Shown piece by piece: positions 52,630 through 60,354 of a DNA stretch of 64,000 nucleotides. The notes beneath the pieces were generated by a model. That model saw only the letters and a list, made by a program, of their open reading frames with translations. It ran no database searches and had not been told where the DNA came from. Numbering within the stretch: position 1 is the stretch's first letter; each line of letters begins with the position of its first letter. Both the position numbers and the translations under genes were made by a program. The stretch lies in the NCBI GenBank assembly GCA_947643595.1, contig CANRWP010000004.1:1-64000 (forward strand). Reading direction: 5' to 3'. Origin of the DNA: an uncultured bacterium. GTDB taxonomy: Bacteria > Bacillota > Clostridia > Lachnospirales > Lachnospiraceae.

Positions 52630-54468
52630 ATGATGGTACTCGCGGGACCAGGCTCCGGGAAAACCTTTGTGCTGACAAGAAGAATCACACATCTGATCAA
52701 CACGCATCATATCAACCCATCGGAAATTCTGGTGATCACCTTCACAAAAGCAGCGGCGGGAGAAATGCAGCAGCGTTTTCTATCACTCTGTGAAGGGGAA
52801 CATCCGCCGGTGACTTTCGGCACTTTCCACGCCGTCTTTTATTCGATTCTTAAAGAAACATCACGCTGCCGCGCCGGCAGCATCTTATCCGAAGCGGAAA
52901 AGAAAAAAGTACTTCGAGACATTATCCGGAAAAACAGGTACGATATCAGTCCGAACGCGGATATGCTGGAAGAGATCCTCGCAGATATCGGCAGATATCA
53001 GAACTTTTCGGAAAGTTCTTTTGAAAAGCACGATGAAAATATAAATTTTATACCACAAAATATTTCCCCGGAACTGTTCCGCAATTTGTACCAAGATTTC
53101 GTACATACAAAGGATATTCTGGGAAAAATCGATTTTGATGATATGGCGTTAAAATGCCGGGAACTGTTTCAGGAAAGACCGGATATTTTGAAGCGCTATC
53201 AGGCGAGATACCGCTATCTTCTGATCGACGAATTCCAGGATATCGCCCCCATACAGTATCATCTGATTCAGCTTCTCGCTGCGCCGGAGAACAATATATT
53301 TATTGTGGGGGACGACGATCAGTCTATTTATGGTTTTAGAGGAGCAAAACCGGATATTATGCGCAATTTTCCAAAGGATTATCCGGATGCCGAAATCGTT
53401 GCCCTGCAGATAAACTATCGCAGCACTCCGCAGGTGGTCTCCTCGGCGGGAAAGCTGATCTCACATAATCGAAATCGCTTTCCCAAGGAGATTCTTTCTG
53501 CCGGTGAGTCCGGAGAGCCCCTCCGCATCGAAAAATTCGAACACAGCAGCAAAATGGAAGAGGAGTTGTTCCGCAGTTTATTGCGGGAAAAGAAGGCAGG
53601 AAAATTGGCAGACTGCGCTGTGATCAGCAGAACTTCCTCCTGCTTTCCGATTCTCTCTGAGAAGCTTCGCCAGGCAGGGATTCCCTGTGGCTTCCGGGAG
53701 AAGGTGAAGAGCATTTATGAACATGAGATCGTGTATGATCTGTTCGCCTACCTGGAATTTTGTGTGACGCCTCCGAAGGAAAGAAGCAGGAGCCAGTTTT
53801 TCCGGTTTATGAACAGGCCGCTTCGGTATATCAGCAGGGAGGCAGTAAATGAAATCGCTGATTTGGGACATCTGATCCGCTTTTATCGGGGAAAACCTGC
53901 CATGCAGGAAACGGTGATAAAGTTGAAAGAGGATCTGGATAGGATGCGCGCGATGCCTGTCTTTCTGGCTGTCAACTATATCCGCAAAGGTATGGGCTAC
54001 GATGCCTGGCTTCTGGAGCGGTTCGGAGAAAAAGGCACGCACAGTGACGACGAGAGCGGCAATATCATGGAGTTTGCGGATATGATACAGAACTCCGCTA
54101 AAGGGTGCCGAAATCTTTCGCAGTGGAAAGCGGTGATAGAGGAGCGAAAGAAAGAGGAGCAGGATCATAAGCTGAGCCTTCAGGATGATGCGCCGAAAGA
54201 AAACGTCACTTTGATGACCATGCACGGTTCCAAGGGGCTTGAATACGATAAAGTTTTTATAGTAAACTGTAATGAGGGAATCACGCCACACAGGAAAGCC
54301 CGAAGCGAGGAGGAGATCGAGGAGGAGCGCCGGATGTTTTATGTGGCGATGACAAGAGCTAAGAAGGAACTGACTTTGTTTTATATCGACTGCCAAAAAA
54401 AATCAGAAAAGGAAGACGACACATCAAAAACAATGCCGCCTTCCAGGTTTTTGAAAGAGATTGTCTGA
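52630..54468 (+). CDS. UvrD/Rep-type superfamily 1 DNA helicase
   Basis: 612 residues from the first ATG; about 640 if translation starts at the CTG at 52546, which would restore the Q motif. Helicase motifs: I AGPGSGKTFVLT, II LLIDEFQDIAP, III GDDDQSIYGFRGAKPD, IV NYRSTPQVV, V MTMHGSKGLEYDKVFIV and VI RRMFYVAMTRAKKEL. It is shorter than PcrA/UvrD (about 740) and lacks their C-terminal Tudor-like domain. It probably unwinds DNA 3' to 5' in repair or recombination. It converges with the DUF1292 gene. Confidence 0.93.
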   Translation: MMVLAGPGSGKTFVLTRRITHLINTHHINPSEILVITFTKAAAGEMQQRFLSLCEGEHPPVTFGTFHAVFYSILKETSRCRAGSILSEAEKKKVLRDIIRKNRYDISPNADMLEEILADIGRYQNFSESSFEKHDENINFIPQNISPELFRNLYQDFVHTKDILGKIDFDDMALKCRELFQERPDILKRYQARYRYLLIDEFQDIAPIQYHLIQLLAAPENNIFIVGDDDQSIYGFRGAKPDIMRNFPKDYPDAEIVALQINYRSTPQVVSSAGKLISHNRNRFPKEILSAGESGEPLRIEKFEHSSKMEEELFRSLLREKKAGKLADCAVISRTSSCFPILSEKLRQAGIPCGFREKVKSIYEHEIVYDLFAYLEFCVTPPKERSRSQFFRFMNRPLRYISREAVNEIADLGHLIRFYRGKPAMQETVIKLKEDLDRMRAMPVFLAVNYIRKGMGYDAWLLERFGEKGTHSDDESGNIMEFADMIQNSAKGCRNLSQWKAVIEERKKEEQDHKLSLQDDAPKENVTLMTMHGSKGLEYDKVFIVNCNEGITPHRKARSEEEIEEERRMFYVAMTRAKKELTLFYIDCQKKSEKEDDTSKTMPPSRFLKEIV

Positions 54469-54491
54469 TAGATTGCATCAGCTGTTTTTCG

Positions 54492-54827
54492 TCAAAGCAT
54501 CTCATCGAATTCGCAGCTGTCCAGGTATTCATCAAAAGCGTCGGATGCCTGTTCATATTCCTCGTCGTCCTCAATATAACGCAGTATTGGTTCTTCATTC
54601 GGATCGTCCGGATTTTCCGAGTAGCCGTAGATCCAGACAGAGCCCTCCGCATTGTCTTTATTTTTATCTAAGGGGAGCAGAGCGATGTAATCCTTTTCGC
54701 CGACGGAAAAGATCGTGACAACGGAACAGGTTACCGTACCCTCGTCCAGTTCGAGATCTACGGTCATTTCCTCCTGGGCCATATTTCTGTCGGGTTCAGT
54801 TATGATCTCGTGTTTTTCATTTTTCAT
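54492..54827 (-). CDS. DUF1292 family protein
   Basis: 111 residues, very acidic. The core has VDLELDEGTVTCSVVTIFSV, YIALLPLD and an ILRYIEDDEEYEQASDAFDEY end, as in DUF1292 proteins (YrzB relatives), which are widespread in Bacillota and of unknown function. GAGGG lies 7 bases before the ATG; an internal ATG at 54782 is an alternative. It has its own promoter and converges with the helicase gene. Confidence 0.88.
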   Translation of the reverse strand: MKNEKHEIITEPDRNMAQEEMTVDLELDEGTVTCSVVTIFSVGEKDYIALLPLDKNKDNAEGSVWIYGYSENPDDPNEEPILRYIEDDEEYEQASDAFDEYLDSCEFDEML

Positions 54828-54879
54828 GATTTGCCCTCGCTTTCGTGGTGTTTTTTTCCCTATATTTGTCGCCGAATAT

Positions 54880-54908
54880 ATTATAAACTATTTTTGACGG
54901 ATACACAA
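54880..54908 (-). promoter_or_regulatory. Promoter of DUF1292 gene
   Basis: On the minus strand: TTGTGT (54908-54903), 17-base spacer, TATAAT (54885-54880). Confidence 0.65.
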
Positions 54909-54953
54909 TTGTGAAAACATTTTATGAAAAATCTCCCCATAGGAACAGAATTG

Positions 54954-54962
54954 TGGTATAAT
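54954..54962 (+). promoter_or_regulatory. Extended -10 promoter of GlgX-like gene
   Basis: TGG directly before TATAAT (54957-54962) gives an extended -10 (TGnTATAAT). No good -35 is found 17 bases upstream. Confidence 0.55.
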
Positions 54963-55026
54963 AACCGCAGTAGAAAAGAGATTTGTTTTTGAGACCTGAA
55001 ACCAGCATACAACACAGGAAAACTAT

Positions 55027-56982
55027 ATGAATAAAAACTTTACTTTGAAGAAATGGGCGGCGGAGAGTACCGGTGTCAGCGTTACGGTGCACGGTATCAG
55101 CATTCATGCGGAACTCTACGGGCAGGAAAGCAACGGTATTCTTCTGTATGATTCGGAGGACGCGGAGCCTGTCCGAATTGACTTCACGGATGAGATGAAG
55201 CTTGGCAGCACATACCGCTGTCTCTTGTCCGGGAGTTCCCTGCGGGAGTACACCTATCTGTTTCATGAGGATGGAAAGCCCGTGACGGACCTTTTGGCCA
55301 AACGCCTTTCCGGGCACAGGTATTTCGGGGAGGAGCACCTGGCTGCGGGGAAAAAGGACGCCCTGAAGAGATGTGTTTTTGTGGCTGATCAGTTCAACTG
55401 GCAGGGAGATAAAAAGCCGGGAACTGCCTATGAGGACAGCGTCTACTACGGGATGCATGTCCGCGGATTTACGAAAGACGCTTCTTCCAGAGTAAAGGAG
55501 GCAGGGACATTTGCCGGAATTCAGAAAAAGATACCTTATCTGAAAAAGCTGGGAATCACAGGGATTGTGCTGCAGCCCGTCTACGAATTTGAGGAGTGCA
55601 TGAAAAAAACGGAGGCGAGGACTGCGGAGGCATTGGCTTTGCAGCCGGCAGGAGAGCCTCAGACACGCCTCAACTACTGGGGATATCTCCCAGGGTATTA
55701 TCTTGCTCCCAAAAATGCGTATGCGTACAGCGATGATGCCGTGACAGAACTGAAAACACTGGTGCGTCAGCTCCACAAAAACAGTCTCGAAGTAATCCTG
55801 CAGTTTTATTTTGAACCGTATATGTCTTCGGTGCGGATCAGAGAAATTTTATTATACTGGCTAAAGAATTACCATATCGATGGTTTTGAATTGATGGGGG
55901 CGCAGCTTCCCCTGCGGGAGATCGCGTTAGAACCGGAGTTTTCAGAGTGCAAGCTCTGGAGCGAATGGTTCCCCTACGAAGAAATTGAGGAGATACGAGC
56001 GAGAAGGGCCGCGTCGCGCCTGCCTGAGTCCGGCAGACACCAGCGTCATAGGAAGACACCGATAAGAGAGACGCGCCGTCTTGCCGATTTCGGAAAAGAA
56101 TACCAGAATACCGTACGTCGTTTCCTGAAGGGGGACGGCGGCGTGCTCTCAGAGTTTCTGCGGATGCAGCGCAAAAACCCGCAGGAACACGGCCGGATCA
56201 ATTTCCTCGCGACCTACAACGGTTTTCGTCTTGCGGATGTGTTTTCCTACAATGAAAAACACAATGAGGCGAACGGTGAGGAAAACCGGGACGGAGAGGA
56301 TGTCAATTACAGCTGGAACTGTGGTGCGGAAGGTGAGACGAGGAGGAAAAGCGTCCTTGCGCTTCGGACGCAGCTGATGAAAAATGCGCTGATCATGCTG
56401 TTCACTGCGCAGGGCACTCCGTTCCTTTTTATGGGGGATGAATGGGGAAAATCTTCCGGCGGAAACAATAACCCTTACTGTCAGGACAATGAGGTGACCT
56501 GGCAAAAGTGGAGTCTGAAAAAGACGGAGAAAGAACTTCTCTCCTTTACGATGCAGTTGATTGCTCTCAGGAGGGCGCACGGCATTATGCACCAGAGAAG
56601 GGAGCTCCGGTTGATGGACTATCTGTCCTGCGGCTATCCGGATCTGTCCTATCATGGGCAGGAGGCGTGGCGCACCAGCATGGAGTATCATACCCGGAGT
56701 ATCGGCGTGTTGCTCTGCGGAAAATATTGTGTGACCGACGGCAGGGAGGATGAATGTCTCTATATCGCATACAATATGCACTGGGAGCCCCATGACTTCG
56801 CGCTGCCGAAGCTTATGAAAGGGAAACGTTGGAATCTGACAATCGACACTGCGGAGGCGACTAAACCAGAGAGCAGAAGCGAGGATGACAGCGGTCAGTC
56901 TGTGACACTGCCGGGGAGATGCGTGCGCATCTACATTTCGGAGGAAACTCCTAAAGTGCGAAAAACGGCAGGATGTAAATAA
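55027..56982 (+). CDS. GlgX-like GH13 protein lacking catalytic residues
   Basis: 651 residues. An N-terminal CBM48-like beta domain (about 15-110) and a GH13 barrel related to glycogen debranching enzyme are seen; SYNEKHNEANGEENRDG and PFLFMGDEWGKSSGGNNNPY are very GlgX-like. The four GH13 regions have lost their key residues: region I reads LEVILQFYFEPYM where D..NH is expected; region II reads DGFELMG, with Glu288 for Arg and Met290 for the nucleophile Asp; region IV reads ATYNGF, with Tyr397-Asn398 for His-Asp. Glu313 may remain as region III. It is probably a non-catalytic, glycan-binding or regulatory protein. Monocistronic or leading the DUF5662-trpS run. Confidence 0.87.
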   Translation: MNKNFTLKKWAAESTGVSVTVHGISIHAELYGQESNGILLYDSEDAEPVRIDFTDEMKLGSTYRCLLSGSSLREYTYLFHEDGKPVTDLLAKRLSGHRYFGEEHLAAGKKDALKRCVFVADQFNWQGDKKPGTAYEDSVYYGMHVRGFTKDASSRVKEAGTFAGIQKKIPYLKKLGITGIVLQPVYEFEECMKKTEARTAEALALQPAGEPQTRLNYWGYLPGYYLAPKNAYAYSDDAVTELKTLVRQLHKNSLEVILQFYFEPYMSSVRIREILLYWLKNYHIDGFELMGAQLPLREIALEPEFSECKLWSEWFPYEEIEEIRARRAASRLPESGRHQRHRKTPIRETRRLADFGKEYQNTVRRFLKGDGGVLSEFLRMQRKNPQEHGRINFLATYNGFRLADVFSYNEKHNEANGEENRDGEDVNYSWNCGAEGETRRKSVLALRTQLMKNALIMLFTAQGTPFLFMGDEWGKSSGGNNNPYCQDNEVTWQKWSLKKTEKELLSFTMQLIALRRAHGIMHQRRELRLMDYLSCGYPDLSYHGQEAWRTSMEYHTRSIGVLLCGKYCVTDGREDECLYIAYNMHWEPHDFALPKLMKGKRWNLTIDTAEATKPESRSEDDSGQSVTLPGRCVRIYISEETPKVRKTAGCK

Positions 56983-57029
56983 TATACTCGGGATGGATTC
57001 CCGGGTAGAAATGAGGAATAGGCGCAGCA

Positions 57030-57701
57030 ATGCATGTCTGGAAACATTTTAAAACAATAACACATCACAGGCATCTTGTCAGAAAAGGGTGTTTTCAGGT
57101 GGGACTGTACCGGCAGGGGCTGGTACACGATTTGTCCAAATACAGTCCTTCCGAATTCTGGGTGGGTGCAAAATATTATCAGGGAACAAGAAGCCCCAAC
57201 AACGCAGAGCGGGAGGATATCGGCTATTCTTCCGCCTGGCTGCACCACAAGGGCAGAAACAAGCATCACTACGAATACTGGATCGATTATTCTCTGAAAG
57301 CGGGGCCCGGGGGCATGCTTCCCTGTCCGATGCCGGATAAATATATCGCGGAGATGATCATGGACAGGATCGCTGCCTGCAAGACTTATCAGGGGGAGGC
57401 TTACACGGATAAGAGTCCTCTGGAATATTATCTGCAGGGGAAAGATCCTGCGCCGCTTCACCCCTACACGAGAAGGAATCTGGAGCGGCTTTTGCGGATG
57501 TTGGCGGAAAAAGGAGAGCGGAAAACATTTCTGTATATCAGATACAGATTTTTAAAAAAAAGGAAGAATTTGACAGGAAAGGAAGGCAAAAAAATTGATA
57601 GACGGAAAGAAGATACTGTTCAGCGGTATGCAGGCGACGGGAAATCTGACACTCGGCAATTATCTGGGCGCGCTGAAAAACTGGGTGACGCTGTGCGATG
57701 A
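57030..57701 (+). CDS. DUF5662 family protein
   Basis: 223 residues. Family motifs rich in His and Asp: GLVHDLSKYSPSEFW (about 31-45), YSSAWLHHKGRNKHHYEYW (about 66-84) and HPYTRRNL. The arrangement of HD and HH pairs suggests a metal-binding, HD-like helical protein, possibly a hydrolase; that is inference. The last 36 residues lie inside trpS in another frame (107-base overlap) and are basic and non-descript, so the natural end was probably near the trpS start. AGGCGC-type upstream sequence gives only a weak ribosome site. Confidence 0.85.
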   Translation: MHVWKHFKTITHHRHLVRKGCFQVGLYRQGLVHDLSKYSPSEFWVGAKYYQGTRSPNNAEREDIGYSSAWLHHKGRNKHHYEYWIDYSLKAGPGGMLPCPMPDKYIAEMIMDRIAACKTYQGEAYTDKSPLEYYLQGKDPAPLHPYTRRNLERLLRMLAEKGERKTFLYIRYRFLKKRKNLTGKEGKKIDRRKEDTVQRYAGDGKSDTRQLSGRAEKLGDAVR

Positions 57702-58599
57702 GTACGAGTGTTTTTATTCGGTGGTGGATCTGCACTCCATCACAGTCAGACAGGATCCCGCGGAGCTGAGAAAAAGAGCGCGAAGTCTTTTAACGCTCTA
57801 TATCGCGGCCGGGCTCGATCCGGAGAAAAACTGTATATACTACCAGTCCCATGTATCCGGGCACAGCGAGCTGTCCTGGATCTTAAACTGTTATACTTAT
57901 ATGGGCGAGCTGAATCGGATGACGCAGTTCAAGGACAAGGCGGCGAAGCATGCCGACAATATCAATGCCGGACTGTTCACCTATCCTGTGCTGATGGCGG
58001 CTGATATCCTGCTGTATCAGACAGATGTTGTGCCGGTGGGGAAGGACCAGCTGCAGCATTTAGAGATCACAAGAGATATTGCTCAGAGATTCAACGCGAT
58101 CTATGGGGATGTGTTTGCGATACCGGAGCCCTACATCGGCAAGACCGGTGCCAGCATCAAGAGCCTTCAGGCGCCGGAGAAAAAGATGTCGAAATCCGAC
58201 GAGAACCCCAATGCCAGCATCTACCTGATGGATGATCCCGACACGGTGATGCGGAAGTTCAAGCGGGCGGTGACGGATCTCGAGGCGCAGGTGCGTTACA
58301 ATCCCGAACAGGCGGGCATCTACAATCTGATCAACATCTACAGCGCCTGCACCGGGAAGACGCCGGAGGAGATAGAGAGAGAGTTTGATGGAAAAGGCTA
58401 CGGCGATTTCAAGGCGGCGGTGGGCGAAGCTGTCGTCAGCGTGCTGAGACCGCTGCAGGAACGGTATACGGATCTTTGCCAAAATAAGGATTACATTAAT
58501 TCCGTGATCAAAAACAATGCGGAAAAGGCAAACTATTATGCCATGAAAACGCTGCGGAAAGTGCAGAAGAAAATAGGATTCCCGGAGAGGATCAGATAA
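57595..58599 (+). CDS. trpS: Tryptophanyl-tRNA synthetase
   Basis: 334 residues from the TTG at 57595, chosen because GGAAGG lies 8 bases upstream and the codons before FSGMQATGNLTLGNYLGAL leave no other start. Class I synthetase: GNLTLGNYLG is the HIGH equivalent and KMSKS begins at Lys197 (KMSKSDENP). The length is normal for bacterial TrpRS. No T-box or tryptophan leader is found; expression seems to follow from upstream genes. The lactonase-family gene starts 13 bases downstream. Confidence 0.96.
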   Translation: MIDGKKILFSGMQATGNLTLGNYLGALKNWVTLCDEYECFYSVVDLHSITVRQDPAELRKRARSLLTLYIAAGLDPEKNCIYYQSHVSGHSELSWILNCYTYMGELNRMTQFKDKAAKHADNINAGLFTYPVLMAADILLYQTDVVPVGKDQLQHLEITRDIAQRFNAIYGDVFAIPEPYIGKTGASIKSLQAPEKKMSKSDENPNASIYLMDDPDTVMRKFKRAVTDLEAQVRYNPEQAGIYNLINIYSACTGKTPEEIEREFDGKGYGDFKAAVGEAVVSVLRPLQERYTDLCQNKDYINSVIKNNAEKANYYAMKTLRKVQKKIGFPERIR

Positions 58600-58612
58600 G
58601 GAGGAGAGTGCG

Positions 58613-59683
58613 ATGCAGAACAAATATGTGGCTTATGTGTCAACCTATACGATGGGAACGTTGACGAACGACAAAAAGAGCTATGGTATCAAGATTTACG
58701 ATGTGGATCTGAAGAACGGACGATTTACGCCGAAGGATCAGGTTGAGATCACCAACTCTTCCTATGTGACGATCTCCCACAATAAAAAATATCTGTATTC
58801 GATCACAGATATGGGCGTAGAGTCTTACCGCATCGAGAAGGACGGAACGTTATCCAGAATCAATCAGGGTTCCATCAACGGCATGCGCGGCTGCTATCTG
58901 TCTACGGACTATGAGGATAAGTTTCTGTTTACGGCGGGCTATCACGATGGAAAGATTACGGCACTGCGGCTGAATGAAGACGGGAGCATCGGAAATATCA
59001 CCGACGAGATTTTCTGCAAAGGTATGGGAAGTATGGCGGAGCGCACGTCCAGGCCGCATGTCAGCTGTGTGAAGATGACTCGCGACAATAAATTCCTCTG
59101 CGCGGCAGATCTTGGGATGGATCATGTGAACGTGTACAGGCTGGACCATACGACCGGCAGACTGAAACTGATGGATATTCTCCGGAGTGATCAGGATTCT
59201 GCGCCGAGACATATGAAGTTTTCCCAGGATGGAAAATTCATGTATCTCGTCCATGAATTAAAAAATTATATTGATGTATATACTTATAAAGAGGAGAAGA
59301 ACATACCGGAGTTTGAGAGGATTCAGACTATTTCCACCGTAAACGACTACCATGCATCCAATTCGGCGGCGAGTGCGTTGAATATCTCGGAAGATTTCCG
59401 CTATATGGTAACATCAAACGCGGGGGATAATACCACAACGGTATATAAAGTGGATAAAAAGACAGGACTTTTGGAAAAATTGTTCTGCCTGCCGATCAGC
59501 GGAGATTATCCCAAAGATGCGGTGCTGTTCCCGGACAATAAGCATCTCGTGTCTCTGAATCATGAGTCAAATACCATGACATTCTTTGCCACAGATTTGA
59601 AAAATGGATTGATTGTCATGAATACAAAGGAGATTCCGGTGAACTATCCGAACTGTATTATTTTCCACAAGCTGGAAGGGTGA
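58613..59683 (+). CDS. Lactonase-family seven-bladed beta-propeller protein
   Basis: 356 residues of the YbhE/6-phosphogluconolactonase-like family (PF10282 type): AYVSTYTMG at the start, repeated blades such as SYVTISHNKKYLYSITDMG and ARPHVSCVKMTRDNKFLCAADLG-like segments, and a late GDYPKDAVLFPDNKHLVSLN. The best studied member hydrolyses 6-phosphogluconolactone, but the family is broad and the substrate is not fixed. No signal peptide is seen, so it should be cytoplasmic. It follows trpS with a 13-base gap and GGAGGAG upstream. Confidence 0.9.
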   Translation: MQNKYVAYVSTYTMGTLTNDKKSYGIKIYDVDLKNGRFTPKDQVEITNSSYVTISHNKKYLYSITDMGVESYRIEKDGTLSRINQGSINGMRGCYLSTDYEDKFLFTAGYHDGKITALRLNEDGSIGNITDEIFCKGMGSMAERTSRPHVSCVKMTRDNKFLCAADLGMDHVNVYRLDHTTGRLKLMDILRSDQDSAPRHMKFSQDGKFMYLVHELKNYIDVYTYKEEKNIPEFERIQTISTVNDYHASNSAASALNISEDFRYMVTSNAGDNTTTVYKVDKKTGLLEKLFCLPISGDYPKDAVLFPDNKHLVSLNHESNTMTFFATDLKNGLIVMNTKEIPVNYPNCIIFHKLEG

Positions 59684-59732
59684 CGGAGTGGTGTCCGAGA
59701 GGATTCTATAGGGTGAAAAGAAAAACGGAATG

Positions 59733-59770
59733 GGATGCGGCTGTGTGAAAAGCAGCTGCATCCTCTTTTT
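59733..59770 (+). terminator. Terminator after lactonase-family gene
   Basis: GGATGC-GGCTG (59733-59743) pairs with CAGCT-GCATCC (59753-59763), followed by TCTTTTTG. Confidence 0.8.
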
Positions 59771-59782
59771 GTGCTTCGGGTA

Positions 59783-59825
59783 TTGACATTTCAATCGGTA
59801 TACCGTATAATTGTAGCGTGCTACA
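59783..59825 (+). promoter_or_regulatory. Promoter and operator of MarR-MATE pair
   Basis: TTGACA (59783-59788), 17-base spacer and TATAAT (59806-59811). The palindrome TGTAGCGTGCTACA (59812-59825; one central mismatch) covers the start of transcription. A second perfect palindrome, CGGTATACCG (59796-59805), fills the spacer. The first recurs before the MATE gene, which supports it as the MarR site. Confidence 0.75.
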
Positions 59826-59847
59826 TTTTGTTATGGAGAATGATTAT

Positions 59848-60267
59848 ATGACACATGATATCGGCAAATTGTTAAAACTGATCAACGACAGATTAAAGAC
59901 ATCCTTCGACGCATCCTTCAAGGAGAAAGATCTTACGCTCTCCCAGACGAGAGTGCTGGAATTCATCCACATGCGGGGGAATCAGACAACGCAGAAGGAG
60001 ATCGAGGAATATCTGGAAGTTTCCCATCCCACGGTGACAGGTATTATTTCCAGGCTGGAGAAGAACGGTTTTCTTTCCTGCTATTTTGATCCGGATGACA
60101 GGCGAAATAAGATCGTGTGCAACACGGAAAAGGCCAGGATGCTGAACGCCTTTATGGCGGAGGAAAAGAACCGCATGGAGCATATGATGATAGTGGGCCT
60201 TTCGGAGACGGAGATCGGAGAATTGTTCCGGATGCTTCAGATTATCTATGGGAATATAAAACAGTAA
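59848..60267 (+). CDS. MarR-family transcriptional regulator
   Basis: 139 residues from the ATG at 59848; upstream starts at 59818 and 59833 lie on or just after the expected transcription start and lack a ribosome site. MarR winged helix: LTLSQTRVLEFIHMRG, recognition helix region VSHPTVTGIISRLEKNGFL and wing YFDPDDRRNKIV with the DRR motif. It probably represses itself and the MATE gene through the two TGTAGCG palindromes and lets go when a toxic compound is bound. Confidence 0.92.
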   Translation: MTHDIGKLLKLINDRLKTSFDASFKEKDLTLSQTRVLEFIHMRGNQTTQKEIEEYLEVSHPTVTGIISRLEKNGFLSCYFDPDDRRNKIVCNTEKARMLNAFMAEEKNRMEHMMIVGLSETEIGELFRMLQIIYGNIKQ

Positions 60268-60283
60268 TTACTCAGGCATAAAA

Positions 60284-60297
60284 TGTAGCGCGCTACA
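60284..60297 (+). promoter_or_regulatory. Second MarR-type operator, upstream of MATE gene
   Basis: Perfect 14-bp palindrome TGTAGCGCGCTACA, differing in a single base from the site at 59812-59825. It lies between the MarR stop codon and the MATE ribosome site (GAGGAG, 60305-60310). Confidence 0.75.
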
Positions 60298-60354
60298 TAT
60301 ATGTGAGGAGAAAAAAGAGATGAATGAGAGAAACAAGACGAATATTTTTGAAAC

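Noticed and set aside
55838-56059. Possible insert or frameshift in the GlgX-like gene around region III
   Set aside because: The frame is open throughout, and flanking family motifs on both sides are in the same frame, so substitutions rather than frameshift explain the lost residues.
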